Counted from the stretch's first letter, positions 22,320-31,419 are shown. The stretch is DNA of 64,000 nucleotides from Flexibacter flexilis DSM 6793 (GCF_900112255.1 NZ_FOLE01000011.1:1-64000); one strand, 5' to 3'. Numbers and translations: made by a program. The notes: generated from the letters alone by a model not told the origin.

Positions 22320-23762
22320 CTAATAAACAAGTGTTTGAATCGCGTGTGCAGGGATGTTGAGGGTTACACGTTGCGCACCAACTATCAAATTGTATTTTAC
22401 TTCTTTGTCTGTCTCGTTCATGACCACCGTCGAAACCTGTCCGTTTTTGTTTTGGAACGACACACTTTGCAGGTTGCTGCGGCTCACCGCCGAGCTTACG
22501 CGCTTGGCTTCGGGCTGTACGAATTTCGAGAAATGGCCAATGTAATAGTACATCGGTGTATAAATCAACTGGCCAGTTTTGGTGTCGGCGTGAATCGGCG
22601 CAAAGCAAAAATTGCCAACGTGGTTAGGACCGCCTTTTTCGTCGAGCAAAATATTCCAGTCTGTCCAACCTACTGTTCCGTTGTTGAAATCGTGCAAAAT
22701 ATTGCGGCCATAATGTTCGCCATTGTCCCAAAGTTGGTAGCCTTCTTGCTTGAAACTTTCCTTGCAACCTTCCGTAAAGAACAGATTTACATTCGGATAC
22801 GCTTCGTGTACGGCTTTGGTGTTATCGAACATTTCCGTTCCGCCCGACCAAGTTTCGTACCAGTGAAAGCCCATACCCCAAACGTATTTGAACGCGTCGG
22901 GGTCAGAGAAAATCACGTCGGCGCGTTGTTTCATCATGTCGCGGTTATGATCCCAAACAATGATTTTTTTGTCCTGAAAGTTTTTGGTAATCGTTGGCCC
23001 CAAGTATTTTTTCAAGAAATCGCGTTCGGCTTCTGCCGTAAAAATACACGACTCCCAAGTTTGCGTGGCCATTGGTTCGTTCTGAATCGTCATGGCCCAA
23101 ACAGGGATTCCTTCTTTCTCGTACGATTGAATGAATTTTACAAAATAATCCGCCCAAGTTTGGTAATATTCGGGAAGGAGCTTTCCGCCGCGCAACATAT
23201 TGTTGTTGTCTTTCATATAAGCAGGTGGACTCCAAGGGCTTACAAACATTTTCATCGGATTGCTGGCCACCTTGAGAGCTTGCTTAATCATCGGGATACG
23301 ATATTTTTTATCGTGCGCGATGTTAAAAGTGCTTAGTGTTTTGTCTCCTTCTTTCACGTAAGAATAACTCCCGCTACTAAAATCGCAGCTGTTGATATGG
23401 GTACGCATAATGGAATAACCAATGCCTTTTTCGGCATCGTAATAGGCACTTAGCAACTCTTTTTGCTTGTCTGCGGACAGTTTGGCAAAAGTTTCGGCAC
23501 TGGCATCGGTGATAGCACCGCCAATTCCGACGATATTTTGGAACTGAATCGAGGGTTCCACAAATACAGAAACTTCTGTTTCTAAGGGCTGTTCTGATTT
23601 GGTAAAGGCCAAATCTGCCGTTTTACTTAATTTTAAATTGGTGTTTTTGGCAGTAGTATAAACGCTTATTTTTTTACCATCTGCTAAATAATGTGTGTTG
23701 GGTTGTGCGCTCAATGTTCCCCATGACAACAGTATCGCTGCTGCTATTGTAGCTTTTGTCAT
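22320..23762 (-). CDS. glycoside hydrolase family 30 (glucosylceramidase-like), secreted
   Basis: 480 residues with a signal peptide ending at about residue 19 (LSWGTLSAQ). The GH30 fold is shown by GIGGAITDASAETFAKL, MRTHINSCDFS, MFVSPWSPPAYMKDN, the acid/base motif IQNEP (Glu229) and the nucleophile motif FTEGC (Glu331). GH30 members of this subgroup act on beta-1,6- or beta-1,3-glucan or on glucosyl conjugates; the substrate is not determined here. There is no T9SS sorting domain, so the product should be periplasmic or released by another route. A promoter lies about 145 bases upstream. No SusC/D pair is adjacent. Confidence 0.93.
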   Translation of the reverse strand: MTKATIAAAILLSWGTLSAQPNTHYLADGKKISVYTTAKNTNLKLSKTADLAFTKSEQPLETEVSVFVEPSIQFQNIVGIGGAITDASAETFAKLSADKQKELLSAYYDAEKGIGYSIMRTHINSCDFSSGSYSYVKEGDKTLSTFNIAHDKKYRIPMIKQALKVASNPMKMFVSPWSPPAYMKDNNNMLRGGKLLPEYYQTWADYFVKFIQSYEKEGIPVWAMTIQNEPMATQTWESCIFTAEAERDFLKKYLGPTITKNFQDKKIIVWDHNRDMMKQRADVIFSDPDAFKYVWGMGFHWYETWSGGTEMFDNTKAVHEAYPNVNLFFTEGCKESFKQEGYQLWDNGEHYGRNILHDFNNGTVGWTDWNILLDEKGGPNHVGNFCFAPIHADTKTGQLIYTPMYYYIGHFSKFVQPEAKRVSSAVSRSNLQSVSFQNKNGQVSTVVMNETDKEVKYNLIVGAQRVTLNIPAHAIQTLVY

Positions 23763-23907
23763 TCTTGATTTTGGTAAATTGGTTTGACATTTTAAGTAAT
23801 TGATACAATCGGTATTACTTGAGCATGTTTTTTATAGGGCAGCCGCGAGGCATTGAGTACAAGCAGGTTATTGATAACAATGCTTTGCACACCGCCAAGA
23901 GCCGCAG

Positions 23908-23938
23908 CAAATATACAACTTAGGCACTGATTGCCAAA
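23908..23938 (-). promoter_or_regulatory. Bacteroidota-type promoter for the GH30 gene
   Basis: On the minus strand TTTG (23935-23938), 19 bases, then TATATTTG (23908-23915), an exact TAnnTTTG -7 box. It predicts a leader of roughly 140 bases. Confidence 0.7.
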
Positions 23939-24033
23939 TTTTTGGGTTACGCCGCGTTTTATTGGAAATAAATCCTAAAAATTTGATATTTGAACACTTT
24001 CTTATGAATGTTATTCTTTATTAAAGCTACCTA

Positions 24034-24969
24034 ATGGCTATTTCTTTAGATAAAACAACTTGCCCTCACTGCGGCAATACGCTTACTTTCAATCCAGAAA
24101 CGCAAAATTTGGGTTGTGAGTTGTGCAATCAAGTATCTGATATTCAGGAAGAATATGTTGAGAATATAAAATATCATGTTATCCCATTTCAATTGTCAAA
24201 AAGACAAGTAGAGAATTTGTTTTATGACTGGCTTGTCAATGACAAAAACACCATTCCTATTGATATTCTCGAAAAAACAACGATTAATTTTATACATGGT
24301 CAATATTTGCCTACATGGACATTTCAGGTATTTCATGAAAATGAACTTAAAAAACATCAAGCATTGAGTTATGCTGGGGAAACGCAAAGTATTGAACCTA
24401 ATGTTTTACGTGTCTTAGATTATATCAACATCAAGCCTGAACTCATTATACCTTACGAAGAAAAATACAGTATGGGTTTTGATATAGCTCCTCTGGTGCA
24501 GAACAAAGAAACTGCTTGGCAGAATTATATTAAGTGTCAAGGGGCTATGGGTGTACACCGACGTTTAGAAAGCGAAATGATTTTTTGTTATATGCCTGTT
24601 TGGGCAGTAAAATATACTTACGAAAACCAAGAATATGTTGTTTTTATAGATGGCGTTTCTGGAATAGCCAAGAAAGGAATAGCTCCTGTTGACCAACTGG
24701 TAATTAACGAAAGAAAAAGGATAAAAAAGGTAAAGATTAGCTTTTATACTTTCGCCCTAAGTTTTTTACTCTTCGCTTGTATGCTTATATCCGAACGTGC
24801 CAAAGTTACGAGTGTTACTATTTTACCAATTCTTTTGATAACTATATTATTATCAATTATTTACCTGCTATACAATGTGATTATGTCAATATTTATTCAA
24901 GGCAGAATACAGCTTCGATATGTCAAAGTCCAGAAGGAATTTGCATTGCGTTTGGCCGAGAAAAAATAA
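24034..24969 (+). CDS. zinc-ribbon protein with C-terminal membrane segments, tandem copy 1
   Basis: 311 residues. A zinc ribbon at the N-terminus (CPHC at 11-14 and CELC near 31-34) is followed by a soluble domain of about 190 residues and two hydrophobic helices near 235-255 and 262-285. The middle domain contains FIHGQYLPTWTFQV and VWAVKYTYENQEYVVFIDG, suggesting beta-rich folding. The topology suggests a cytoplasmic zinc-ribbon domain anchored at its C-terminal end. It is about 80% identical by eye to the next gene, so this is a recent duplication. No known function; similar ribbon-plus-membrane proteins are annotated only as hypothetical. Confidence 0.75.
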   Translation: MAISLDKTTCPHCGNTLTFNPETQNLGCELCNQVSDIQEEYVENIKYHVIPFQLSKRQVENLFYDWLVNDKNTIPIDILEKTTINFIHGQYLPTWTFQVFHENELKKHQALSYAGETQSIEPNVLRVLDYINIKPELIIPYEEKYSMGFDIAPLVQNKETAWQNYIKCQGAMGVHRRLESEMIFCYMPVWAVKYTYENQEYVVFIDGVSGIAKKGIAPVDQLVINERKRIKKVKISFYTFALSFLLFACMLISERAKVTSVTILPILLITILLSIIYLLYNVIMSIFIQGRIQLRYVKVQKEFALRLAEKK

Positions 24970-24974
24970 TATTA

Positions 24975-25003
24975 TTCATTTCTATTCAAATTAAAATCAA
25001 TGA
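24975..25003 (+). repeat. spacer repeat of the zinc-ribbon gene pair, copy 1
   Basis: These 29 bases ahead of copy 2 recur exactly at 25947-25975 after copy 2. They include the ATG and mark the ends of the duplicated unit. Confidence 0.85.
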
Positions 25004-25941
25004 TTATTCCATTAGACAAAACAACTTGCCCTAACTGCGGCAACAAACTTACTTTCAATCCCGAAACACAAAGTTTAGGTTGTGAGTTGTGCAATCAAGT
25101 ATCTGATATTCAGGAAGAATATATTGAAAATATAAAATACAATATCATTCCATTTCAACTCTCTAAAAAACAAATAGAGAATTTGTTTTATGACTGGCTT
25201 GTCAATAACAACAATACAATTCCTGTTGATATTCTCGAAAAAACAACGATTAATTTTATTCATGGTCAATATTTGCCCACATGGACATTTCAGGTATTTC
25301 ATGAAGAAGAACTTAAAAAATATCATGAATTGACCTATGCTGGCGACACGCAAAGTATTGAACCGAATGCTTTACGTGTCTTAGATTATATCAAGGTCAA
25401 GCCTGCGCTCATTATACCTTACGAAGAAAAATACAGTATGGGTTTTGATATATCTGCTCTGGTGCAGAGCAAAGAAACCGCTTGGCAGAATTATATTAAG
25501 CGTCTAGGGGCTATGGGCGTATATCGACGTTTAGAAAGCGAAATGGATTTTTGTTATGTACCCATTTGGACAGTAAAATATACTTATGAAAATAAGGAGT
25601 ATATTGTTTGTATAGACGGAATTACGGGAAGAAAAAAGAAAGGAATAGCCCCTGTCGAACAACTGGTAATTGACAGAAAAAAAAGCCTAAAAAAGGCAAA
25701 TATTAGTCTTTGGGTTTTTACGTTAAGTTTTTTACTCTTCGCTTATATGCTTATATCAGAACGTATTAAAATAATAGATGGCTTCACTCTGACAATCTTT
25801 TTTGGAACGATGTTTGGGTCATTTTTTTATATGATATACAATGTATTTATGTTGTTATTTATCAAAACAAAATTTAGAATCGGAATGCGACGCGACAAAG
25901 TCTTGAAGGAATTTTCGTTGCGCTTGGCCGAGAAAAAATAA
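25000..25941 (+). CDS. zinc-ribbon protein with C-terminal membrane segments, tandem copy 2
   Basis: 313 residues, paralogue of 24034-24969, with CPNC and CELC zinc ligands, the same FIHGQYLPTWTFQV core and two C-terminal hydrophobic helices. Differences cluster in the membrane part and its charged flank (GRKKKGIAPVEQLVI). The ribbon and the core are nearly unchanged, suggesting that these carry the function. The unit length, gene plus spacer, is about 970 bases. It is followed by the first five codons of a further copy, see 25972. Confidence 0.75.
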   Translation: MIIPLDKTTCPNCGNKLTFNPETQSLGCELCNQVSDIQEEYIENIKYNIIPFQLSKKQIENLFYDWLVNNNNTIPVDILEKTTINFIHGQYLPTWTFQVFHEEELKKYHELTYAGDTQSIEPNALRVLDYIKVKPALIIPYEEKYSMGFDISALVQSKETAWQNYIKRLGAMGVYRRLESEMDFCYVPIWTVKYTYENKEYIVCIDGITGRKKKGIAPVEQLVIDRKKSLKKANISLWVFTLSFLLFAYMLISERIKIIDGFTLTIFFGTMFGSFFYMIYNVFMLLFIKTKFRIGMRRDKVLKEFSLRLAEKK

Positions 25942-25971
25942 TATCTTTCATTTCTATTCAAATTAAAATCA

Positions 25972-25989
25972 ATGACTATTTCTTTATAA
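25972..25989 (+). pseudogene. start of a lost third zinc-ribbon copy
   Basis: ATG ACT ATT TCT TTA TAA matches the first five codons of copy 1 (ATG GCT ATT TCT TTA) and sits after the same spacer. It ends at once in a stop, and the rest is unrelated DNA ahead of murI. It is probably the scar of a deletion or the edge of the duplication. Confidence 0.7.
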
Positions 25990-26033
25990 AAACCGACTTC
26001 CCGCAACTATCGCCGCCAAATATTATTCTCTTC

Positions 26034-26063
26034 TTGTTCATTAGGATAGTATCCGTACTTTTG
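26034..26063 (+). promoter_or_regulatory. promoter for murI
   Basis: TTG at 26034-26036 and TACTTTTG at 26056-26063 (exact TAnnTTTG), 23 bases ahead of the murI ATG. Confidence 0.65.
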
Positions 26064-26086
26064 CGCCTGTTTATCTTTTTTGATTT

Positions 26087-26902
26087 ATGGAAAATACGGC
26101 TAATCAGCCCATTGGCATATTTGATAGCGGCATTGGCGGGCTTACGGTTGCCCACGCCATTACGCAAGTTCTTCCCCTCGAAAATATTATTTATTTCGGC
26201 GATACGGCGCATTTGCCCTACGGCGACAAATCCACCGCAGCGATACAGGCCTATTCGGTCAAAATCTGCGATATGTTGCTCAAACAGAAGGTAAAAGCCA
26301 TCGTTATTGCTTGTAATTCGGCTTCGGCTGCCGCCTACGAGTTGGTGCGCGAATACGTGGGCAGCAAAGCAAAAGTCCTGAATGTGATAGACCCTACTAT
26401 TCGGTACATGGGGCAGCATTATGCAGGCCAGCGCGTGGGACTTATTGGCACGAAACAGACGGTTTTTTCTAATATTTACCGAAAAAAAACCGATGAGTTA
26501 GACCGCGACATTACGCTTTGTTCGTTGGCTACGCCGCTGCTCGCGCCCATGATTGAAGAAGGTTTTTTCAATCATAACATTAGTCAAAACATTATCAACG
26601 AATATCTTTCTTCGCCTGTGTTGGCCGATATTCAAGCCCTGATTTTGGCTTGTACGCATTATCCGCTTATCAAACACGACATCGAGTCGTATTACAAAGA
26701 AAATGTACAAGTGCTTGATTCTTCGCTTATTGTGGCCGAATCTTTACAAAATTTATTAGCAGAAAATAATTTGTTGCGCACTGAAAATCCGCAACCAACC
26801 AAACGTTTTTATGTATCGGATTACACAGAATCGTTTGAACACTCAACCAAATATTTTTTCCAAGAAGAAGTGCAATTGGAGCATTATCCACTTTGGGAAT
26901 AA
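26087..26902 (+). CDS. murI: glutamate racemase
   Basis: 271 residues, the normal size. It converts L- to D-glutamate for peptidoglycan. Family motifs: IGIFDSGIGGLTV (9-21), the first catalytic Cys76 in IACNSAS, and the second Cys189 in LACTHYPL. The substrate-side YFGDTAHLPYG stretch is intact. The start is the ATG 24 bases past an exact -7 box. It stands alone between the zinc-ribbon pair and lhgO, 55 bases before the latter, and may be co-transcribed with it. Confidence 0.96.
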   Translation: MENTANQPIGIFDSGIGGLTVAHAITQVLPLENIIYFGDTAHLPYGDKSTAAIQAYSVKICDMLLKQKVKAIVIACNSASAAAYELVREYVGSKAKVLNVIDPTIRYMGQHYAGQRVGLIGTKQTVFSNIYRKKTDELDRDITLCSLATPLLAPMIEEGFFNHNISQNIINEYLSSPVLADIQALILACTHYPLIKHDIESYYKENVQVLDSSLIVAESLQNLLAENNLLRTENPQPTKRFYVSDYTESFEHSTKYFFQEEVQLEHYPLWE

Positions 26903-26957
26903 ATTCTTTTGTCAAAAAAAACAACGCATTACCAAAACTTTATAACCTTTCCAGACA

Positions 26958-28157
26958 ATGACTTATGATATTGTAGTTATTGGCGGTGGCATCGTGGGAC
27001 TGGCTACGGCTTTGCGCCTGAAAGAAAGTGAGCCGACCCTCAACATCGCCCTTATAGAGAAAGAAGACGAACCCGCACGCCATCAGACTGGCAATAATAG
27101 CGGCGTAATCCATTCGGGACTGTATTACAAACCTGGTAGCCTAAAGGCCAAAAATTGCATAGATGGCTATTGGCAACTGATTGACTTTTGCCAAAAACAT
27201 GAAGTGCCTTTCGATTTGTGCGGCAAAATCGTGGTTGCAACCGACAAATCTGAGTTGCAAGCCCTCGAAAATATTTACCAACGCGGCATTGCCAACGGCC
27301 TTACCAAAACCCGCAAAATAGACGTAGCCGAAATGCGTGAATACGAACCACACGTAAACGGCGTGGCGGGTTTGCACGTGCCTTATACGGGCATCGTGAA
27401 CTATAAAGTAGTGGCGCAGAAATACGCCAAACTGCTGGAAAACGCAGGCGTGAGTTTGTTTTTTAACCATAAAGTGCTGGATATTAAGAAACAAACCAAT
27501 GTTTCGGACGTAGTAACCGACCGCAAAACGTTGGTGGCTCGCTTGGTTATCAACTGCGCGGGTTTGTATTCCGACAAAATCGCGGCTCTGGGGCAACCTT
27601 CTTTGGACGTGCGAATTATTCCGTTTCGTGGCGAATATTATGTCCTGAAAAAAGAGAAAGAATATTTAGTTAAAAACTTGATTTATCCTGTACCCGACCC
27701 GAACTTTCCGTTTTTGGGTGTGCATTTTACGCGCATGATGAAAGGCGGCGTAGAGGCAGGTCCAAACGCGGTGTTTGCTTTTAAGCGCGAAGGCTACAAA
27801 CGTACAGATTTTGACTGGACGGAATTTTGGGAGTCGGTGCGTTGGCCAGGTTTCCAGAAAGTTGCTACCAAATATTGGCAAACGGGTTTGGGCGAATATT
27901 ACCGTTCTTTCTCCAAAGCTGCTTTTACGAAAGCCTTGCAAAAACTCATTCCCGAAATACAAGAAAGTGATTTGGTGGAAGGTGGCGCGGGCGTAAGAGC
28001 GCAAGCCTGCGACCGCACGGGCGGCCTGATAGACGATTTCTTGATTTTGGAAGATAGCCACATCATCAACGTTTGCAACGCGCCTTCGCCTGCGGCTACT
28101 TCGTCGTTGGCCATTGGCACGACTGTTGCCCAAAAAGCCTTACTTCATTTTAAATAA
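26958..28157 (+). CDS. lhgO: L-2-hydroxyglutarate oxidase (FAD-dependent)
   Basis: 399 residues. The N-terminal FAD fingerprint GGGIVGLATA (9-18) with the acidic strand end IALIEKED, the stretch HQTGNNSGVIHSGLYY and the later GLHVPYTGIVNY are typical of LhgO/L2HGDH. The enzyme oxidises L-2-hydroxyglutarate, a side product of malate dehydrogenase, back to 2-oxoglutarate at the membrane, passing electrons to quinones. No other lysine-degradation or hydroxyglutarate gene is near, so a metabolite-repair role is the natural reading. A strong terminator follows. Confidence 0.93.
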   Translation: MTYDIVVIGGGIVGLATALRLKESEPTLNIALIEKEDEPARHQTGNNSGVIHSGLYYKPGSLKAKNCIDGYWQLIDFCQKHEVPFDLCGKIVVATDKSELQALENIYQRGIANGLTKTRKIDVAEMREYEPHVNGVAGLHVPYTGIVNYKVVAQKYAKLLENAGVSLFFNHKVLDIKKQTNVSDVVTDRKTLVARLVINCAGLYSDKIAALGQPSLDVRIIPFRGEYYVLKKEKEYLVKNLIYPVPDPNFPFLGVHFTRMMKGGVEAGPNAVFAFKREGYKRTDFDWTEFWESVRWPGFQKVATKYWQTGLGEYYRSFSKAAFTKALQKLIPEIQESDLVEGGAGVRAQACDRTGGLIDDFLILEDSHIINVCNAPSPAATSSLAIGTTVAQKALLHFK

Positions 28158-28171
28158 AAATCTGCTTAGTG

Positions 28172-28205
28172 GCCTGTACTACAATGCGTTGAGTACAGGC
28201 TTTTT
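28172..28205 (+). terminator. terminator of lhgO
   Basis: GCCTGTACT / AGTACAGGC (28172-28180 and 28192-28200) with T5, 12 bases before the next start codon. Confidence 0.85.
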
Positions 28206-28216
28206 CTCCTATAACC

Positions 28217-29104
28217 ATGCCCAAATTAAGTGTAATTATTAACCCAATTGCAGGGACAAAAGACAAATCTCAAATCCCTGACCTTGTGCGCAAAACCTTA
28301 GCCCAACATTGGGACGTAGAAATTTTGAACACGCAACACAGAGGCCACGCCACCGAGTTGGCACGCGAGGCCGCACAACGTGGCGTTGAGGCCGTTTTGG
28401 CGGTTGGTGGCGACGGAACAGTAAATGAAACCGCGACGGGTTTGGTCGGGACGGATACCGCATTGGCCATTTTGCCGATGGGTTCGGGCAATGGCTTGGC
28501 CAGACATTTACAAATCCCGATGGCACAACTCGCGGCCATTGAGCACTTGAAAACGGCGGCAGTCCGCACCATTGACTCTTGCCAAATGAACGGCCAAGCG
28601 TTTTTTTGTACGGCGGGAATGGGTTTTGATGCGCATATTGCGTATTTGTTTGCCCAGCAGCACACACGCGGCCTGAGTACTTACGTGCGCACGACACTCA
28701 ACGAGTTTTTTTCGTACAAACCGCAACGCTATACACTGCATTTCGATAACCAAACGCAGGTGCGCGAGGCTTTTCTTATCACGTTTGCCAATGCCAACCA
28801 GTTCGGTAACAATGCTTTTATTGCACCGTTGGCCGACATTCAGGACGGTAAAATGGACGTGTGCGTGATGAGTCAATTTCCTTTGTATCAGGCGGCGGGG
28901 ATTGGTTTGCGCATGTTTGCCAAAAATATTCACCGTTCCAATTTTATGGAAACGTGGAAAAGTGGCGGCGTGGTGGTGGAACGCGAGCAGGAGGGAAGCG
29001 TACATCTGGACGGCGAACCCGTGCAAATGGGCAAAACCTTAGAGCTGAGCATGAAGCCCCAATCCCTGAAAGTGTTGGTTTCGCCCAAAGCAGATTTCGT
29101 GTAA
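28217..29104 (+). CDS. diacylglycerol kinase-family lipid kinase (YegS/BmrU type)
   Basis: 295 residues, typical for this family. Motifs: VIINPIAG at the start (6-13), the nucleotide loop VGGDGTVNE near residue 62-70, and LPMGSGNGLARHL near 90. GMGFDAHI and SVHLDGEP are further family signatures. It probably phosphorylates diacylglycerol or a related lipid in the membrane, feeding phospholipid recycling; the exact substrate of such enzymes often differs between species. Neighbours give no further clue. Confidence 0.92.
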   Translation: MPKLSVIINPIAGTKDKSQIPDLVRKTLAQHWDVEILNTQHRGHATELAREAAQRGVEAVLAVGGDGTVNETATGLVGTDTALAILPMGSGNGLARHLQIPMAQLAAIEHLKTAAVRTIDSCQMNGQAFFCTAGMGFDAHIAYLFAQQHTRGLSTYVRTTLNEFFSYKPQRYTLHFDNQTQVREAFLITFANANQFGNNAFIAPLADIQDGKMDVCVMSQFPLYQAAGIGLRMFAKNIHRSNFMETWKSGGVVVEREQEGSVHLDGEPVQMGKTLELSMKPQSLKVLVSPKADFV

Positions 29105-29109
29105 AAAAT

Positions 29110-30015
29110 TTATAGATACAAATGGTTTTCTTTCATGAAGGAAACCATTTGGTCTAAAGCGGCCAAGCCAACTTGTACAGCCGCCACTTGATTTTCAAAA
29201 GGTTCTTTTCTGTTGAGCTTGGGGACAACTTGCCGAATGGCAAAAGCACCTTTATCAAACTCTTTGATAAAATAGTGGTCGGGTAAAGAAATATTCGGTT
29301 TTCTTCCAAATTCTTTGGGAATAGTAACTTCTACAAAACCGTGTCTTAGTTTGTGCCGAAACTTTAATTTTTCGTTTTCTCTAATACTAAAAACAATAAA
29401 ATCACTTCCCTCTGGCACGCTTTCGGGTTTTTTCATGGCGTACAGCGGATAATTTGCCTCTTTGTATTCCCAATAAGCCATCCAAAACCGCTGTACCACT
29501 TCGCAATTCTCGGCCTGATAGCCTCTTCTTGATTTTTCGATAGCGATTTGTACCAGATTGGCGCGAAATGCAGCTCTGGGCGTGGCTTCACTGGCGATGA
29601 GTTGCATCAGGTTTTCGTAACTGAAACAAATCTCAAAATCGCTTTGATTGCTGATGTATTTTTGGGGAGCAATCAGAATGCAAAAAAATGCGTCGCATTC
29701 GTTGCTTTGCAGGTATTTTAATCCTCTTTTTTCGTATCGCGCGAACTGTTCGGGCTGGAAATTGGCATCTATTTTATTTTCGATCAGCAGGCAAATAACT
29801 TGGTTTTCGGAGCTAATGTATTTGACCAAAATATCAGTTTCGCCTAAAGTTGAATCCGTAACACTGCGCCACGCGCCCTCATATTCCTGCATTTCGGGCA
29901 AATGAAGTTGGTTGGTAAAATGCGTTCTGAAATTTTCGTTGCATTCGAGCTCTTCGAGGATAAGAATATCCATGTCGCGTTCTTGTACGGCTTCGAGTTT
30001 TTGTAGGTTTTCCAT
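29110..30015 (-). CDS. PD-(D/E)XK nuclease-superfamily protein
   Basis: 301 residues from the ATG at 30013-30015 (MENLQKLEAVQ). The frame is open to 30072, but that part runs through the terminator of the HisA-like gene. The N-terminal half shows the nuclease core: an early Glu in helix one, GETDILVKY with the catalytic Asp, then the strand CLLIENKID with the ExK pair, and FQPEQFARYE. This matches the PF14281-type superfamily. The C-terminal half has a second basic domain. Such proteins are found singly and sometimes in defence contexts, but no partner gene is present here. Target unknown. Confidence 0.75.
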   Translation of the reverse strand: MENLQKLEAVQERDMDILILEELECNENFRTHFTNQLHLPEMQEYEGAWRSVTDSTLGETDILVKYISSENQVICLLIENKIDANFQPEQFARYEKRGLKYLQSNECDAFFCILIAPQKYISNQSDFEICFSYENLMQLIASEATPRAAFRANLVQIAIEKSRRGYQAENCEVVQRFWMAYWEYKEANYPLYAMKKPESVPEGSDFIVFSIRENEKLKFRHKLRHGFVEVTIPKEFGRKPNISLPDHYFIKEFDKGAFAIRQVVPKLNRKEPFENQVAAVQVGLAALDQMVSFMKENHLYL

Positions 30016-30046
30016 CTTTGGAGAATAAATTTTGTAATAAAAAATG

Positions 30047-30078
30047 ATCCCTGTGCCAGTTTTCGCCGACACAGGGAT
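30047..30078 (-). terminator. terminator of the HisA-like gene
   Basis: ATCCCTGTG / CACAGGGAT (30047-30055 and 30070-30078), 14-base loop, followed on the minus strand by a T-rich run. It lies 28 bases past the stop at 30106. Confidence 0.75.
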
Positions 30079-30105
30079 TTGGGTAATACGTTGATATAAA
30101 AATAA

Positions 30106-30831
30106 TTATGCCAAAAATTTTGACAAATCTTTCATCATGATTCGGTCTTCGTAGAAAGCTTTGGCCACCACCACAGCCCATACGCCCAACTCGTTGAGTT
30201 TTTCGATGTCGGCTACTGAACGTACGCCGCCGCTGGCCACTACGCGCATATTCGGGAACATTTTTACTACTTTTTCGTAAAGTTCAAAGTTTGGCCCTTC
30301 CAACACACCGTCGCGGGTTACGTCCGTGCATTTGAGGAATTGCACGCCTCTGTCGTAGTAGTATTGGATGTGGTCAAAAGTATTGATGTTGGTTGTCTGA
30401 TGCCAATTATTGATTTTGATAAGGCCTTCGCTGGTCGTGTCGGCACCCAATACCAGTTTGTCGCGGCCAAACGAAATGAGCCAAGACATGAATACGTCTG
30501 GGTGTTTGGCGGCCATTGTGGCGATAGTTACGGTTTTCGCGCCGTTTTCCAAAGCCAATTGTATGCCGCCGTCGGTACGGATACCGCCGCTAAAGTTGAT
30601 GTTCAGGTTGGTATGGCCTGCGATTACTTGTAGGGTTTGGTAATTTACAACCGATTGTTGCTCTGCTCCGTCTAAGTCCACAAAATGCAATCGCTTCATG
30701 CCGTGGTCTTCAAAATATTTGGCTAAATCTAAAGGCGATTTTTCGTAAAGAGCCGCATTGAGGGTGGCAGAGGAAGAAAGTTTCGCCACTTTTCCGTCTA
30801 CTATCGAAATGGTAGGAACTACTTGTATCAT
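30106..30831 (-). CDS. HisA-like TIM-barrel isomerase, catalytic Asp replaced
   Basis: 241 residues, aligned over its whole length with HisA (phosphoribosylformimino-5-aminoimidazole carboxamide ribotide isomerase of histidine synthesis). Conserved: LHFVDLDGA, FSGGIRT and VVASGGVRS (phosphate sites), LGADTT (second-half Asp) and CTDVTRDGVLEG. The first strand reads VPTISIVDGKV where HisA has PALDLIDG, so the Asp that acts as general acid/base is a Ser. It stands alone, away from any histidine gene. It may be a paralogue with altered or no isomerase activity, or the position may tolerate change. Start chosen: ATG at 30829-30831. Confidence 0.75.
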   Translation of the reverse strand: MIQVVPTISIVDGKVAKLSSSATLNAALYEKSPLDLAKYFEDHGMKRLHFVDLDGAEQQSVVNYQTLQVIAGHTNLNINFSGGIRTDGGIQLALENGAKTVTIATMAAKHPDVFMSWLISFGRDKLVLGADTTSEGLIKINNWHQTTNINTFDHIQYYYDRGVQFLKCTDVTRDGVLEGPNFELYEKVVKMFPNMRVVASGGVRSVADIEKLNELGVWAVVVAKAFYEDRIMMKDLSKFLA

Positions 30832-31346
30832 TGCTAAATATAAATTTTGTTGGATTGATGTTTGGATTCGCCTTACTACCGTAGTAGTTGTAGGTTTGTA
30901 AAAGTAATGATTTAGCTCAAAAAAATAAGTGCAATAGGATTTATTTTTATAAAATTTTCAAAAATGCCTCCTAAAAAAGATTGCTAATTGCCAATTCGGA
31001 TATTTTTGCCATGCACCTAAAACAATCTACAATCTGTTACTTTTCGGATATAGACGTTCTGTGTGGTCATGTTGTTTTTATTTTTTCTGAAAAATAATGG
31101 AGCAAAACATAAAATTTTGGTTGCAGCAAAAAGAAATAGATAATGGTTTAGAGCAGTGTTTTTGCGGTAATATTTTTTGTTGCTTCATTTTTTTGAAAAA
31201 TTTTCAAAATTTAACAATTTGATAATCAGTATTTTTTGTGATTATAGAGAAAAAAGTCGAAAAATTTTCTAGCAAAAGTTTGCAGATTAGAAAAACCTGC
31301 CTACCTTTGCATCGCAATTCAGCAATAACAAAGCAGAAAAGCACAA
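30832..31346. other. AT-rich intergenic region before the tRNA genes
   Basis: About 515 bases without a convincing ORF. It holds the tRNA promoter at 31279-31309 and presumably the minus-strand promoter of the HisA-like gene near 30860-30910, which is not clear. The only frame of note (31238 onward) runs through the tRNAs. Confidence 0.6.
31279..31309 (+). promoter_or_regulatory. promoter of the tRNA pair
   Basis: TTTG (31279-31282), 19 bases, TACCTTTG (31302-31309). It fits the Bacteroidota consensus exactly and lies 37 bases before the tRNA-Gly. Confidence 0.8.
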
Positions 31347-31419
31347 GCGAAAGTAGCTCAGTTGGTAGAGCGCGACCTTGCCAAGGTCGAGGTCGCGGGT
31401 TCGAACCCCGTCTTTCGCT
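31347..31419 (+). tRNA. tRNA-Gly (GCC)
   Basis: 73 bases. The acceptor arms GCGAAAG and CTTTCGC pair perfectly. The anticodon loop is TTGCCAA between CGACC and GGTCG, giving anticodon GCC. The D-loop (AGCTCAGTTGGTAGAGC) and T-loop (GGTTCGAACCC) are canonical. CCA is not encoded. Confidence 0.98.

Noticed and set aside
22308-23336. Long plus-strand frame of 342 codons
   Set aside because: Shadow of the GH30 gene, whose catalytic motifs are intact on the minus strand.
24196-25353. Similar minus-strand frames in both zinc-ribbon genes
   Set aside because: Their similarity only reflects the duplication of the plus-strand genes.
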